The notes beneath the pieces are model-generated. The model saw only the letters and a list, made by a program, of their open reading frames with translations, ran no database searches and was not told the origin of the DNA. From positions 7,638,066-7,702,065 of the forward strand of contig JABAKD010000007.1 of NCBI GenBank assembly GCA_012845835.1: 64,000 nt of DNA, written 5' to 3'. Position 1 is the first letter of the stretch. Every line of letters starts with the position of its first letter. Positions 21,687 to 32,274 of this stretch are shown here, piece by piece. A program made the position numbers and the translations under genes. This DNA is from Undaria pinnatifida. Its lineage: Eukaryota; Sar; Phaeophyceae; Laminariales; Alariaceae.

Positions 21687-21985
21687 TGTATCTAAGCCTG
21701 ATTGGGATTTTTTTGAGGCTTGTGAAACCGTAACGCATCTTCGAAGATGCGGCGCAACAAGGTTGGTTCCCCGAGAAATATTGATATATTTATGTACGCA
21801 CTCTAATCTGATGTGATTGGGGTCACCACGTGGCTGGGGGAGCAAAGCCCCACCGCCGCACTCGAAGACTCTACACTTCTTCTCTCTTCCCAGCTGGATG
21901 GCTCTCCGGATGACGCGACTACTGTCTCCGCGAGCCGGCCCGTGCCTTCAAAACCCGAGTTTATCGACCACAGCGATCATACACT
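21687..21985 (+). repeat. Right LTR of the Copia-type element
   Basis: Starts TGTATCTAAGCCTGATTGGG. It has the perfect palindrome GCATCTTCGAAGATGC (21736-21751) where the left LTR has a near-palindrome, and a TATA-like TATATTTATG near 21783. Divergence from the left LTR (many substitutions and small indels) indicates an old insertion. Confidence 0.7.
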
Positions 21986-23100
21986 ACGTGCACGTGTTTT
22001 GCGAACAACGTTTCGATTTGCTTCTCTCCACCCGTGATTGCTCAAATCCAGGGAGCTTAGCCTTTCGAAGATGGTAGGCTGCGGCGGGCATGCCGTCTGC
22101 AGGCGTGTCTGTGTGTTGTGTGTGTGGCGCAATTTGTTTGAGAGCTCTATATAAGAGAAAACGTCGGCAATGAGACTTTTTTTTCTGATTTCGGATTTTT
22201 TCGTGACAAACAAGCCGAAATAGTTATCTTAGATCTGTACATCCTCTCGTATCCAATGCTTTTTATCGTAGCCACAATTTTTTGTGTATCATATGTGTAG
22301 CTCGTGATAATGCTTTCATCGGTTGCGTTCCGTTGTGTTGAGCACCCTGGATTTGCATTCGGTACGACCCTCCTTACACGGGGATTATCCGCATTCCAGG
22401 GTGTACAGCACAAGTGGGGCACGCGTTAAATCTCGTACCTATCGTTAACTCGCTTGGGGACCAGACACAGCCACATACAGCAACAACCAAGGGCGCACAA
22501 AAAAAAAATCGACACCTAAGTACAAAATGTTGTTTTTCGCCGTTCCAGAGGGGGGGGGAGGTACGAAGACCCCATCCCCCCCTATTACGCCACATAATTT
22601 TCTATGCAAACAACCCTCATTCTAAATCCTATATAATAAAGGGGCAGGGGCAGTACTGTAGAGCAGACATGCAGCCCCCTGATCGCGCAGCAGCAGCCTG
22701 CGTACCAGCTACGCACAGCACAGAGCAACGGCGCAAAAGGGAGAGAGCAAGGAAGAGTGGTCACGATGAGCACAGCCTCCACGGTGAAGGACCTCTGCTA
22801 CAACCCTGCTTTGACAAGACAGCTTGCCTACCAAGCGTCTGCGGAAAGCGAGCCGATGGCGAGGACTTCATCTGCTGCTGCGGGGCCAACTTCGGCTACG
22901 GTTCAGGAATGGACGAGGGCCAGGCCATTGAGCATTAGTGTTCGGCACAGCACAGAGAGTGAGTGGAGAGGCATGATGGCTGTGGTGTGATATTGGAGGG
23001 TATCGTGTACCTCGCAGCAGCAGCAGCAGCGGCAAGCCCTGGAAAGGCAAAACTCTGGTTCATCATAAATATATATAAAATCATTCCTTGAATATCGAGT
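21986..23100. other. No assignable gene; one 174-codon frame
   Basis: A plus-strand frame at 22414-22938 begins at a non-ATG codon and has Cys-rich stretches (FICCCGANFGYGSG near its end). A TATA-like CCTATATAATAAAGGGGC lies at 22627, upstream of ATG codons at 22669 and 22766. This could be a small gene, but no family is recognised and no conserved reading supports it. Confidence 0.2.
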
Positions 23101-23114
23101 CATTCCTCGGTGTC

Positions 23115-23265
23115 ATGGACTTTGGTCAGGAGTTTTTTGTCTCGGCCTAAGTATGCGATTCGCGGAACTGGAATTCTCGGTCGAATATGGCTTGGTTCGA
23201 GCGCCGCCTTCGGGGGGCGGCTCCAAAGCCCCTCGCCCTGCCGTGTCCGTTCCGCACATCGACGT
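23115..23265 (+). repeat. Dispersed repeat family D, copy 2
   Basis: Contains TTTGGTCAGGAGTTTTTTGT, AATTCTCGGTCGAATATGGC and GTTCGAGCGCCG, matching 1179-1312 and the reverse of 56660-56825. Confidence 0.65.
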
Positions 23266-23692
23266 GAACGCGGACGGGCGCCGAGCGAGACGAGCGAGTG
23301 TCGAGGAGTAATTTTGGAAAAAATGTTGAATCTTAATGGCTGCAACGCCTGAATGATTTACAAAATTGGCATCATTTCCAAACGGTACGTGATGATAATG
23401 TTTGGAATTTTGCGGTGGCATACTCTCGAGCGTTAGTTTCTTTGCTGTACTTTTTTACTAGTTCGTTTGGTTTCTTGCACGGCATTTTATTGTTTTTGTT
23501 TCTGCTCGTTTTGCCAGCTGGAAATTCAATTTTTCAGTTTGGGTTCACCTAAAACGTGACACAACTTACCGACGATATCCAACAACAACTTCGTGACACA
23601 AATTACCGACGGCAAGACGTTTCGTGACCAAATAACTCCCGAATAAATCATGATACTTTCACGTATCAGAATTTCGAGACAAAACGGAGAAG
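23266..23692. other. No recognisable feature
   Basis: Anonymous AT-leaning DNA with no recurring blocks. Confidence 0.4.
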
Positions 23693-24476
23693 GTAGAGCC
23701 GTCTCTTCGGCCTTTGGCCCTGGCTTTAGCACGGCCGCTGACACTCCAGGCAGCCTCTGCTGTAGGCATGAACGAATGCGGTTGATTCGCAGCGAACTAT
23801 CCCGCTGTGCTCGCTTCTATGTGGCCATTGTCCAAGCCATTTCATGTCACCTCGCTTTTGTTTTGAGCTCGTCGTCGTAAGGTTGAGGTACGAGGAAACC
23901 CGTACGTACTTGGTGAGAACAGCAGTATGCACGACGAGCATGAACGCCAATTGACGACATTGGCAAGCACAAAACAGCAGGTGCAGCAGCAGTAGCGGAA
24001 GGGCGAAACGTCTAGCAAATAATGCAGCAACTAGTAGCAACCAGAACTACAGCAGATAGCTCAAAGTGCAGTACCACGCGGGTAGAAGAGCCGTCTCTTC
24101 GGCCTTTGGCCCTGGCTTTAGCACGGCCGCTGACACTCCGGGCAGCCTCTGCTGGAGGCATGAACGAGTGCGGTTGATTCGCAGCGAACTATCCCGCTGT
24201 GCTCGCTTCTATGTGGCCATTGTCCATGCCATTTCATGTGACCTCCCTTCTGTTTTGAGCTCGTCGTCGTACGGTTGAGGTACGAGGAAACCAGCACGTA
24301 CTCGGTGAGAACAGCAGTATGTACGAGGAGCATGAACGCCAACTGACGACATTGGCAAACACACAACAGCAGGTGTAGCAGCAGTAGCCGAAGGGCGAAA
24401 CGTCTAGCACATAATGCAGCAACTAGTAGCAACCAGAACTACAGCAGATAGCCCAAAGTGCAGTGCGAGTGCCGTT
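23693..24476. repeat. Tandem duplication, unit 392 bp
   Basis: Two head-to-tail copies, 23693-24084 and 24085-24476, start at GTAGAGCCGTCTCTTCGGCC / GTAGAAGAGCCGTCTCTTCG and end in AACTACAGCAGATAGC. Identity is high by eye (scattered substitutions only), so the event is fairly recent. Related frames are open in both copies on the minus strand (104 codons each, 23726-24040 and 24118-24432), but 392 is not a multiple of three and I recognise no protein. Confidence 0.9.
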
Positions 24477-24714
24477 CGTTGGCAAGTTTAGTCGTACACG
24501 CATCACTCTCAAGAGCCAACAAGAGGCATGGCGGGAGCCCCCAACACAGAGACACGTGACAACCACGGCCAGCTGTCGATCGCGAAATTGGCCGGTAGTC
24601 CGTGCTTCAGTGGGTGTATCGGAAGTCGTCCGTAGTACTACTGCTGTAGACGGTCGAAAGACCACGTGACATGTGACATACCGCTTTGGTGGCAGCCTCG
24701 ACAGTAGACCCCCC
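24477..24714. other. No recognisable feature
   Basis: Anonymous DNA between the 392-bp duplication and a family R2 copy. Confidence 0.35.
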
Positions 24715-25145
24715 AAAATTTATTTTCTTTTCTTTTTCTTCGCCCCATGCACCCGTTTCCTTTCCTTTCTCTTCTTTGTTCTTAGTTTCTTTTTTCCAAT
24801 TGACTTGCGTCTGTTGTGCGTATGCGTAGTGATAGATACTACGTGTGATATATACGTGGTAGTCTTTGTTGGGTGGCAAGCGGTATTATAGTCGGTTTTC
24901 CCAGGCGCGAGTAATGAGACGTATGCACCGGTATGGACCTGGCACATCGTATACTGACTCCCGATCTCACCTTTATATGTTTCTGGTGGAGGCATGAATT
25001 GCGTCAGCTGTGATTTATGCGTGTATCACCTTGGGTTGTTTGTGTTTTTCCCTAGGGTATTCCTCTGCTCCAGAATGACTGGAACCAGTCCTGTGACCAC
25101 GGACTGGATTGTGCGAGTTAATGTGAGAACAACAACTAAAATATT
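24715..25145 (-). repeat. Dispersed repeat family R2, copy 2
   Basis: On the minus strand it carries the same block order as 20890-21420: TTGTTGTTCTCACATTAA start, TATA-like ACATATAAA (reverse of TTTATATGT at 24973), ACGCAAGTCAATTGG, then a purine tail (plus-strand T/C tract 24718-24795). Confidence 0.7.
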
Positions 25146-25252
25146 GCCTGTTTCTTGACCTTCCAGCTGCTTCCTGCAAATTTGGTTTTTCTGCCCACAC
25201 GATTTCGAACCCTATGCAAAGATCCTGTTTTGTTTTAATCAGTTGTCAGCTG
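25146..25252. other. Short spacer
   Basis: Anonymous sequence between family R2 and a SINE-like copy. Confidence 0.4.
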
Positions 25253-25530
25253 GCCGCCCCGGTGGTCTAGTGGTTTTACCCTCGAATACCTCCAACGTTT
25301 GGTTGTCCTTGAGTTCGACACCCACCACGATGAATATGACCTAAATTGCAAAAATGCAATCAAAAAAAGAGATCAACTGCTGAGAGCGCCTGCTAGGTAC
25401 AATTCGACGCGAGTCGACGAGGGAAGAAAATGCTCGATTCTCTTCGCGGTAAAAATGAAGGCACGTGCCGAAGTGGGGAGGGAGGAGGAGGGCCCGCTTT
25501 GTGACCCCGGATCTGAGTTACTACTGGGAG
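25253..25530 (+). repeat. tRNA-derived SINE-like repeat, family A, copy 2
   Basis: The best-preserved copy: A box in CCCCGGTGGTCTAGTGGTTT (25257), B box in GAGTTCGACACCCACC (25311), body AGGTACAATTCGACGCGAGT (25397) and terminal CCCCGGATCTGAGTTACTAC (25505). Confidence 0.8.
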
Positions 25531-25699
25531 GGGGCGCGAGAATGGTGCGGGGATGATAAATGGGATGAAGAAAAAAAAATGTTGCAAAGAAAGGTACATG
25601 ATTATTTCTACCAGTAAATAATATGTCAGTCTCTGGGAAATACGCACGGCACCATCAGCAGTCGTCATGGTAGAGACACTCCGGATATTATTTTAAAAA

Positions 25700-25812
25700 A
25701 TGAAAAGCACTCCAGCTGTGAGATCGAAGATTTCGTCGAAACTCATCTTTGCAAGCTGTGTGTGATACTCCGATCGCGCGCATTACGAGTTGTGTGTCCT
25801 CATTAAGGATAT
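25700..25812 (+). mobile_element. GTE head fragment
   Basis: Carries only the 5' head, from GCACTCCAGCTGTGAGATCG to CCTCATTAAGGATATA, then stops. Confidence 0.85.
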
Positions 25813-26404
25813 ATTTTGTGTTGAGGGGACGCGTCCGATTTCGACAACGTGAAAGCACCCACGAAGCAAAGATAGCAGACACACATATCCCGCCTTCTCA
25901 AGAAGAAACAGAGAAGAAGCGCTACGCCAACCTCCTGTACGAGCAAAGCCACCCCCGCACCTATCTTAGACAAGACAACGCTGACGCAACGAGAGATCGC
26001 CCTCCTCTTCTTCGTTTTTCTCCTCGCCCGCAACCACGCAGACCAATCAATGCGACAGCCTTCACGTAACTAACAAAGCAAACTTCTTCCAAAACCTCGC
26101 CGGCTGACATGTCTTCATGTCGACGTTTCGAACCTCCATTGCCACGGGGACCGCAGTGCAGTCTCTTCATTAATGCCAAGGTCTCTTTCGTTTCGTCTAG
26201 AGGCGACTCAGGTTCTCAATAATAATACTATTTTCGGTATTTTTGTTTGATAGACGCCAACTTTTACTTGACCCGCATTTAACATAGTGTGTTTCGCCTA
26301 TCCTTGCCTTCTTTGTTGTATAATATTACGTTTTTTTTTCTGTCAAATCATGACTTTCACAATCCCATGTTCGTATTAAACTCTTGGCATTACTTTAAAG
26401 TTCA
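25813..26404. other. No recognisable gene
   Basis: Short frames on both strands (at most 106 codons), no recurring blocks. Confidence 0.35.
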
Positions 26405-26616
26405 ATGCATGCCAAATCGGACAGCTACACCCTAAGTTGTCGAAGTGCTGCCCTGCCCTACCCGAAGCATGGGCGCCGGCGAATGCCGGCGTCCATGCGG
26501 AGCCCTTGTACCAGGTATATAATAGTGTTCATCATCGAGCAGTGTGTGTGTCGTGCTGCCTCCTCCCAAATAACTGACAACATTAGCAGTAGCAGAAGCC
26601 TAGCCTGCCAGCAGCA

Positions 26617-26655
<39 letters not shown>

Positions 26656-26941
26656 CAGCAATACCAGAAGCCGTAGCCGCATGATCAAAATCGCCCAAAA
26701 AAAACGGGCTCGAAATGCCAACCAACTAAGTTACTCCGCGTTCCTGTTGGTCCCTGCACGGCTTTTGCATGCGAGCAGTATCGGAAAATTCGCCGCGAAG
26801 ACCAGCAGCGGCAACTGGGTGTGCAAGAAGTGCCGGCGGACGCAATATAGAGCCACTGAGCCGGCCCCACGTGGAGACTCAGGAACAGCCGTCTCAACAC
26901 AAATGAGGACTTGTGAGGACAGAAGTTGTTGCATTCGCTAG
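26405..26941 (+). CDS. Unassigned polyQ ORF, 178 codons
   Basis: A true ATG opens the frame. A CAG tract at 26616-26652 encodes about twelve Gln. The C-terminal third holds GNWVCKKCRRTQYR and a terminal CEDRSCCIR, so a small metal-binding site is conceivable (CxxC plus later cysteines). A Ser/Arg-rich segment follows the Gln run. A TATA-like GGTATATAATAG lies inside the frame at 26514, which weakens the case for this start. No family recognised. Confidence 0.3.
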
Positions 26942-26964
26942 CACAAGCAGTTTCGATAAACAAA

Positions 26965-27035
26965 TAAAAAACGTCAGCTGTGAGTACGACCGATTGAAAA
27001 GTTGAAACTCATCTTTGCAAGCTGCGTGGTACATT
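26965..27035 (+). mobile_element. Degenerate GTE head
   Basis: CAGCTGTGAGTACGACC...GAAACTCATCTTTGCAAGCTG matches the GTE head with several changes. Confidence 0.6.
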
Positions 27036-27270
27036 AGATCTATGCTTCATTTATGATATGGTGTTTGTGAAACATACCCGTGGTTGTTAATACACTGCTC
27101 CACAATCTTTACGGGAGGTCGTTCGCGCGTGTTCAGCACTTTGGGAACTGCCACGCTGGACGTATTTTAGTCGCGCAGTGTATGATGCTGCAGACCTTGT
27201 CGATGTGTGTATGTGAAAAGCAGGAGCAAACTCGTCTTTTCTTTTTACGGCTGATCAATTGCTGTTGCTC

Positions 27271-27945
27271 ATGTCGCAAGTTGAATGTCGACCAACGTGT
27301 GTCGACAGGGGTGCTGGTGATGCGGCGGCAGTGGGGAGTGGGCGCACATTGCTGGATTTTTTCAAACCGAGGAGCGCCACGGCCGGCGCAAAGGAATCGC
27401 CGGTGTTGATGGACAGTAGTAGCGGCGGGGACGCAAGCGGTGACGATGACGTGGTGGCGAAGGAAGTTGTGAGCAGGGGTGAGGGTGTTGCGGGCGCGGG
27501 CAGTGACGCCGACGTGGTTGTGACGGGAGTTGTGAGCAAAGGTGAGGGTGGTGCGGGCGCGGGCTGTTTAGCTGACGTGGTTGCGACGGGAGTTGTGAAC
27601 GGGCTTGAGGATCGTGAGGGCGCGGGCATTGATATGGAATGTTTTTTCTCCGACGCTGCGGACGGGAGTGGTCCCGCCGATAGGACGCTTGTCCACGCTC
27701 CCATCTACTGCACGGGATCACGTCCGGCTGTCCGGGAGCCTGTTATCCAACACTACCAATCAACTCTACATGGTATTGGCAACCAGGGGGTGTCGGGGGA
27801 GGCTCGGATAAACCTGCATCGCGTGTCTCTCCACGCGGTTCCAACTGCCTCCCGCGGCATCTTGAGCCCAGGCTGTGCGGGAACGGTGGAACAACCAGGA
27901 GGCACGTGCGCGCCGTGGTTGGACATCAAGAGCACGAAAGATTAG
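27271..27945 (+). CDS. Unassigned ORF with three 21-aa repeats
   Basis: The first ATG of the frame is at 27271 (MSQVECRPTC), giving about 224 codons. Near residue 25 it has RTLLDFFKPR, similar to the short LLxFF motifs at the N-termini of some transposon-derived proteins and to PCNA-binding boxes; this is only a resemblance. Residues 60-122 are three perfect-length 63-bp repeats (27448-27510, 27511-27573, 27574-27636) of the form DVVxxxVVSxGEGxAGAGxxx. The repeats stay in frame, which is mild support for coding. The rest is unlike any domain I know. Confidence 0.35.
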   Translation: MSQVECRPTCVDRGAGDAAAVGSGRTLLDFFKPRSATAGAKESPVLMDSSSGGDASGDDDVVAKEVVSRGEGVAGAGSDADVVVTGVVSKGEGGAGAGCLADVVATGVVNGLEDREGAGIDMECFFSDAADGSGPADRTLVHAPIYCTGSRPAVREPVIQHYQSTLHGIGNQGVSGEARINLHRVSLHAVPTASRGILSPGCAGTVEQPGGTCAPWLDIKSTKD

Positions 27946-28339
27946 TCTACAGGGTTACGCGCCCAAGCGCGGCGCTCGCCCATCATTGATTATTTCTGAC
28001 TACATCGACCAACATGCATTGACGCAAGGATTTACATACCTAAACAACCTAAAGTACAGTTCGACATTCCTTGCTCTTGCAATGTTGGCTTGCTTGTCAA
28101 GCCTCTTTGTTAACGCAAGAGTGTGCAGTAAACCATCCACAGGGACACAGCCAAGAATCGGACCACCAAGCAAACCACAAAAAAAATAAACCTTGAAAAA
28201 AAAATGTTTAGGGCCCCGGAGGGCGGGGGGGGAGGGGAGGTGTGCGAGATAACTTCCCTTGTGCGCCCTCGCGACAACCCAAATAAATAGCGCACCCATT
28301 ATTTTTCACGCTTCTACTTTTTCCAGCTTCTGGACAAGC
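27946..28339. other. No recognisable gene
   Basis: Contains an A-rich run and a G-rich stretch at 28215-28240 that is not clearly GTE. No other feature. Confidence 0.35.
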
Positions 28340-28607
28340 CGTGCTCACAGGCGTCTCGTTCCTTCTTCAACCCGGTCTTGTCTTCAATTTTCATCACGCT
28401 TAGATTTCAGCAATCCCTTTCCCGGTCTATTTTTCATCGAGTGTTAACAGTTGTTGCTACCTCACGCTCCCGTGCTTTCCGCCAGTCAATTTGTGCACGT
28501 GACAACAGTCCCTGCGAAATTTTTACCAGTATGCACCCGGGGGGATTCGAACTCACGAAACTGACCAAGAATACCAGGCTCGAGGATAACCTGATAGGCC
28601 ACCGCGG
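28340..28607 (-). repeat. tRNA-derived SINE-like repeat, family B, copy 2
   Basis: On the minus strand the A box reads GGTGGCCTATCAGGTTATCC (28601-28582) and the B box GTGAGTTCGAATCCCCC (28556-28540). The body contains GCGGAAAGCACGGGAGCGTG and runs to CAAGACCGGG near 28370. Plus-strand frames crossing it are not genes. Confidence 0.65.
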
Positions 28608-28801
28608 AGCGCCCGGCATCCCTACCCTCTATCATGGCGCGAGCATGCACCACGCCACAGTGCAACCTATGCGTGTGGCTGATAGGTTCTTGCATCGGAA
28701 ATTGGTAGTAAAATCGTCGTCAGCTAATATGCTAGCAGCAGTCTGGTTTCTTTCGTGCGAAGGACGCTGCAATCGTTCGTTTTATTCTGTCCTCTATACT
28801 A

Positions 28802-28920
28802 TATAATGAGGACACACAACTCGTAATGCGCGCGATCGGAGTATCACACACAGCTTGCAAAGATGAGTTTCGACGAAATCTTCGATCTCACAGCTGGAGT
28901 GTATTTTAATTTTTATAATA
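28802..28920 (-). mobile_element. GTE head fragment
   Basis: Reverse head from AATGAGGACACACAACTCGT to AGCTGGAGTGTATTTTAATT. The outer edge is followed by TATAATAAT. Confidence 0.85.
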
Positions 28921-28998
28921 ATCAAGTAAGGCCAAAAGGGTTAGCAAGTCATTCACTGCAATGAAGACGATAGAACTTAAAACGTCTCGGCAACGCTT

Positions 28999-29598
28999 TT
29001 GCTTTTCGCCAACAAACACTGTTGTATCCGCACCTCCCAGGTGTCGACAAGAGGTTGTCGTCGCCGGTCGCAAGGTCAGGGGCGGGCGTTGATGTTGTTG
29101 CTATACTCCCGCGCGCTCGGTGTGTTCGCGATGAAGAAATATAGTCTAAGTCTAGCCATTCTTTTTTTCCTGTCATCCTCCGGCTGTACCATACCTGACG
29201 CATTATTAGCAGTGTTGCGTCTCAACTCGGATAATAGTCTAATGGTTTCAAAAGTTGATTGTTCCGTGTCAGCCATGGATAACCCGCAAAACGTTTTTTT
29301 TTTTTCCAGTTTCACCTCCGTGGCGTCATTAAGGGGCGATTCAAACCGGTATTCCGTGTGGGTTAGGGCTAGGGTTAGGGTTAGTTCCATGGCGCTCTCA
29401 TGGCCGAGGGTGCTGTTGGTGGGTGAGCTTGCGCAAGTTCCACACTACCCGGAAACATGCCGTTCCGGGTGGCTATCTCCACCGCACCTGACCCTCAGGG
29501 GGCAGGCGGGGTCGACATGCTCACGCATTCGTATACAACTAGACTATAGCTACAACTATAGCTTGCGCTGCCGGGGTAGTAACGAGGACCGCCGATAG
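28999..29598 (+). other. 199-codon open frame, doubtful
   Basis: The frame runs through an interstitial telomeric repeat. From an ATG at 29131 it would encode MKKYSLSLAILFFLSSSGC, which looks like a signal peptide, but an overlapping minus-strand frame of 104 codons exists and nothing downstream resembles a domain. I regard it as probably non-coding. Confidence 0.15.
29359..29385 (+). repeat. Interstitial telomere-type repeat
   Basis: GGGTTAGGGCTAGGGTTAGG is a short, slightly mutated TTAGGG array, not associated with the foldback minisatellite here. Confidence 0.75.
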
Positions 29599-29624
29599 GG
29601 GCAGCTCCCACCATCCCTATAGTG

Positions 29625-29785
29625 GGACACCCAAGGACACGCCAGCTATTAGAGCTAGATTGCGAAGGCAATTGAGTAAAATCGACGGACGACACGACGT
29701 GTACGAAAATACGTGGAAGTGTGGTGAGCTTAAGCTTTGGTTTTCCCCATCATCCGCCGGATGATGAAAAAATAGGAAAAAAAAT
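29625..29785 (-). repeat. Dispersed repeat family E, copy 1
   Basis: In reverse it reads GATGGGGAAAACCAAAGCTT, CTCACCACACTTCCACGTAT, then ACTCAATTGC and TAGCTGGCGT. This matches 32275-32412 on the plus strand. Confidence 0.7.
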
Positions 29786-29919
29786 AAAAATAAAATAAAA
29801 CACACACACATAATACTATCGGTGTCTTCGTTCATTGTTCATGTTTCAAAACACACATACACTTTCCAGCTGCTGCTGAATTTTAAGCCCTGGTAACGGG
29901 TAGGTGTAGTCCCTGCTCC

Positions 29920-30133
29920 CCCCCGGTTCTTACCTTCAATTTTTATCTCGTACAAGTATAGGGTTCAGCAATGCCACTGCTCGATTTTTAATCGGGTGTT
30001 GCTAACTCACGCTCTCGCGCTTTTCGCAAGTGAATTGTAACCAGAAAAAGTCCACACAATGTACGCGAGTATGCACTCGGGAGGATTCGAACTCACGAAA
30101 CTTAGCTCAACGATAACCCATTAATAGGCAACC
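29920..30133 (-). repeat. tRNA-derived SINE-like repeat, family B, copy 3
   Basis: B box GTGAGTTCGAATCCTCC in reverse (30096-30080) and A-box-like GGTTGCCTATTAATGGGTTA (30133-30114). Body with GCGCGAGAGCGTGAGTTAGC near 30010. Confidence 0.65.
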
Positions 30134-30156
30134 GGGGCGACCGGTAAGTTGTATAA

Positions 30157-30690
30157 AAATGAGGACACACAACTCGTGATACGCGCGATCGGAGTATCAC
30201 ACACAGCTTGCAAAGATGAGTTCCGACAAAATATTCGATCTCACAGCTGGAGTGTATTTTAATTTTGTAGAATAGCTGCGAAACTTTTCTTTGCAAGCTG
30301 TGTGTGATACTCCGATCGCGCGTATTACGGGTTGTGTGTCCTCATTAAGGGTATAGGTCGGCGACTGCCCTTGCAAGTACAGTGTAGCTATCAGGGTCAA
30401 CAGGGTGAATTTAGTCAGTCTGTGCGCGGAAACTATAAAACCCGTTTCTGAGGGGCACAAAATCTGACAGCTGTGGAAGGAAGTGATTCCTGTAAGTCGA
30501 ATAACCGGTGAAGAGGGGGTGGAGTTTTGAAGGACGTGGGGGCCTGGTTTTGATCAAAAGCGAGCGGGGTTGGAGAGGGGGGGGAAGGGCGAGGGGGGGG
30601 GGGGGGGGGGGGGCGGGCGGGCGGGCAATTTGTGCGTGGAAGCTATAACTCCTTGTAAGGGGATAAATCTGACGGTCTTGGGGAAATAAG
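30157..30690. mobile_element. GTE inverted dimer, short form
   Basis: A reverse head (30157-30262) faces a forward copy (30278-30690). The centre reads TTTTGTAGAATAGCTGCGAAAC. The reverse complement of this centre occurs at 58860-58925, where the two arms are also head to head, so the dimer junction itself is shared between loci. The forward arm carries head, TTTGATCAAAAGCGAGCGGG and a 24-nt G-rich tract near 30592-30615. Confidence 0.85.
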
Positions 30691-31212
30691 AAAAAAAATT
30701 CAATAAATTGATAAATACATAACTAAACACACAGCTTGCAAAGATGAGTTTCGACGAAATCTTCGATCTAACAGCTGGAGTGTATTTTCATTTTTTGAAA
30801 TAAATAAAAAAATAAATAAAAAATAAATGAATAAATGCATAACAAAAAAACAAGAAAAAAAATAAATAAATAAATAAATAAATAAAAAACTAAATAAATA
30901 AATGAAAAAATAAATAAATAAATAAAAAATAAACAAAAAAATAAACAAATAAAAAAATAAATAAAAAAATAAAAAAATGAAAAAAATTAAAAAATAAAAA
31001 AAAAGATAAATAAATAAATTAATAAAAAAATAAAAGAGAAAAAAAAATGAATAAAATAAAGAAAAATAAATGAATAAAAAAATAAATAAATAAATAAATA
31101 AATAAAAAAATATATATATAAATAAATAAATTAATTAAAAAATTAAAAAAAAAAATAATAATAATAATAAATAAATAAATAAATAAAATAAATAATTAAT
31201 TAATTAAAAAAA
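30691..31212. repeat. A/T-rich (AAAT/AATA)n microsatellite
   Basis: About 500 bp of imperfect TAAA/AATA tandem repeats with a reverse GTE head embedded at 30728-30796. The long Phe/Leu/Tyr frame on the minus strand is an artefact. Confidence 0.95.
30728..30796 (-). mobile_element. GTE head fragment in the AAAT microsatellite
   Basis: CACACAGCTTGCAAAGATGA to AGCTGGAGTGTATTTT in reverse orientation, with A/T-rich repeat on the outer side. Confidence 0.8.
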
Positions 31213-31465
31213 TCCAGTTTATCATGGGGGGGGCGTTGGGGCGGGGGTGGGGCGTGTGGGGCAGCTCAATCTGTGCGTGGAAACTATGCATTATTTTAAG
31301 GGGATAAATGTGACTGCTTTGGAAAGAATGCACCAGTTCCTCATGTATATCCTGGCGTAAGTCGTACAGTGAGTAGAGAGAGAGGGCGGAGTGTTCGAGG
31401 GGGTGGGGGGGGTTGGGGAGGTGGGGGGTGGGGGCGGGGGGGGGGGGGGGGAGGGGGTGTGATGT
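31213..31465 (+). mobile_element. GTE fragment (internal unit)
   Basis: G tract, CAATCTGTGCGTGGAAACTA, TATATCCTGGCGTAAGTCGT, then a second G tract at 31435-31452. Head absent. Confidence 0.8.
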
Positions 31466-31504
31466 ATATGTGTGTTGCGAGTACGATCGTGTTAAATTCA
31501 AGGT

Positions 31505-32190
31505 TCTTCACGGTGCGGTTTTTCCTATCGGTTCGGTGCGGTTGACTGCATCGAACCGCACATTAGGATTGCTCATTCCTGAGAACCGCACCGAACCGCA
31601 CCGACCGTGTAGGATACATGAAAAACCCGAACCGCACCGTAGCATTTACGATTTTCGAAAACCGAACCGGACCGCACCGTAAGATCTTCCAATTTGTAAA
31701 ACCGCACCGAACCGCACCGAACGATACATCACATTACCGAACCGCACCGCACCGTAGGACACATTCACACGTGCCACGATAGAGGTAGTATTTTTCGTCT
31801 GAATGAAGTGGTTTCTGAATGATGAGGGGACTCCTTAGCCCAAAATCGTCGGAAACAGGCCTTTTTTTGACCTGATTCTCGTTCGTTGTTAATACCCGGG
31901 CCGTGGGATTTTTCATCCTGTAGAAGCTTTCTATCCCTCCAAATTCGTTTTTGCGATAGTTATTTGGTCTTGAGCTCCCAAAATTGAAGAACTTCCGAAA
32001 AGAAATGTGGTGCACCTTTATCGTAGCACCCGTCGATGCACATACAATAATATCCGAAAACCGCACCGAACGGCACCGTGAGATTCCTGATTTCTTGGAA
32101 CCTCACCGAGCCGCACCGCTTGAATGACATCGGAACCGCACCGCACCGTAAGTATGCTTCAAGCCAAAAGCCGATATTTAACGGTGCGGT
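31505..32190. repeat. AACCGCACCG repeat cluster
   Basis: At least a dozen copies of the decamer AACCGCACCG or its reverse CGGTGCGGTT are clustered at both ends (31511-31760 and 32055-32180), with a repeat-free middle. Both outermost copies (31510 and 32175) read ACGGTGCGGTT while most inner ones read AACCGCACCG. Dense short repeats near both ends are what transposase-binding subterminal repeats look like. No transposase, clear TIR or target duplication was found. A single further copy lies at 37266. Confidence 0.6.
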
Positions 32191-32274
32191 TAACTTGACA
32201 CCAAATGGCGGATTTCGGTATACATCGGGAGGACGAAGACAGTAGTAGTGACGTACGAAGTGACGTAGTAGGGG

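Larger units (their letters stand above)
16056..21985 (+). mobile_element. Degenerate Ty1/Copia-type LTR retrotransposon
   Basis: Direct repeats of about 300 bp bound gag-like, protease and integrase coding remnants in the Copia order gag-PR-INT. The first gag ATG lies some 35 bp after the left repeat, as expected. Reverse transcriptase and RNase H, which should follow integrase, are not recognisable. From about 20330 the space holds a GTE fragment and a family R2 repeat. The element is therefore internally rearranged and could not move by itself. Confidence 0.75.

Noticed and set aside
22627-22700. TATA-containing promoter for a small gene at 22669-22990
   Set aside because: The TATA-like match is good but no downstream frame is conserved or recognisable, so it was left as a note only.
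28378-28806. 142-codon plus-strand ORF
   Set aside because: Lies over a family B SINE-like repeat on the opposite strand.
29131-29190. Signal-peptide-like start (MKKYSLSLAILFF) suggesting a secreted or bacterial-type protein
   Set aside because: The downstream frame crosses a telomeric repeat and shows no domain; a hydrophobic run in T-rich DNA is easily coincidental.
30700-30948. Phe/Leu/Ile/Tyr-rich apparent membrane protein
   Set aside because: Translation of an AAAT microsatellite.
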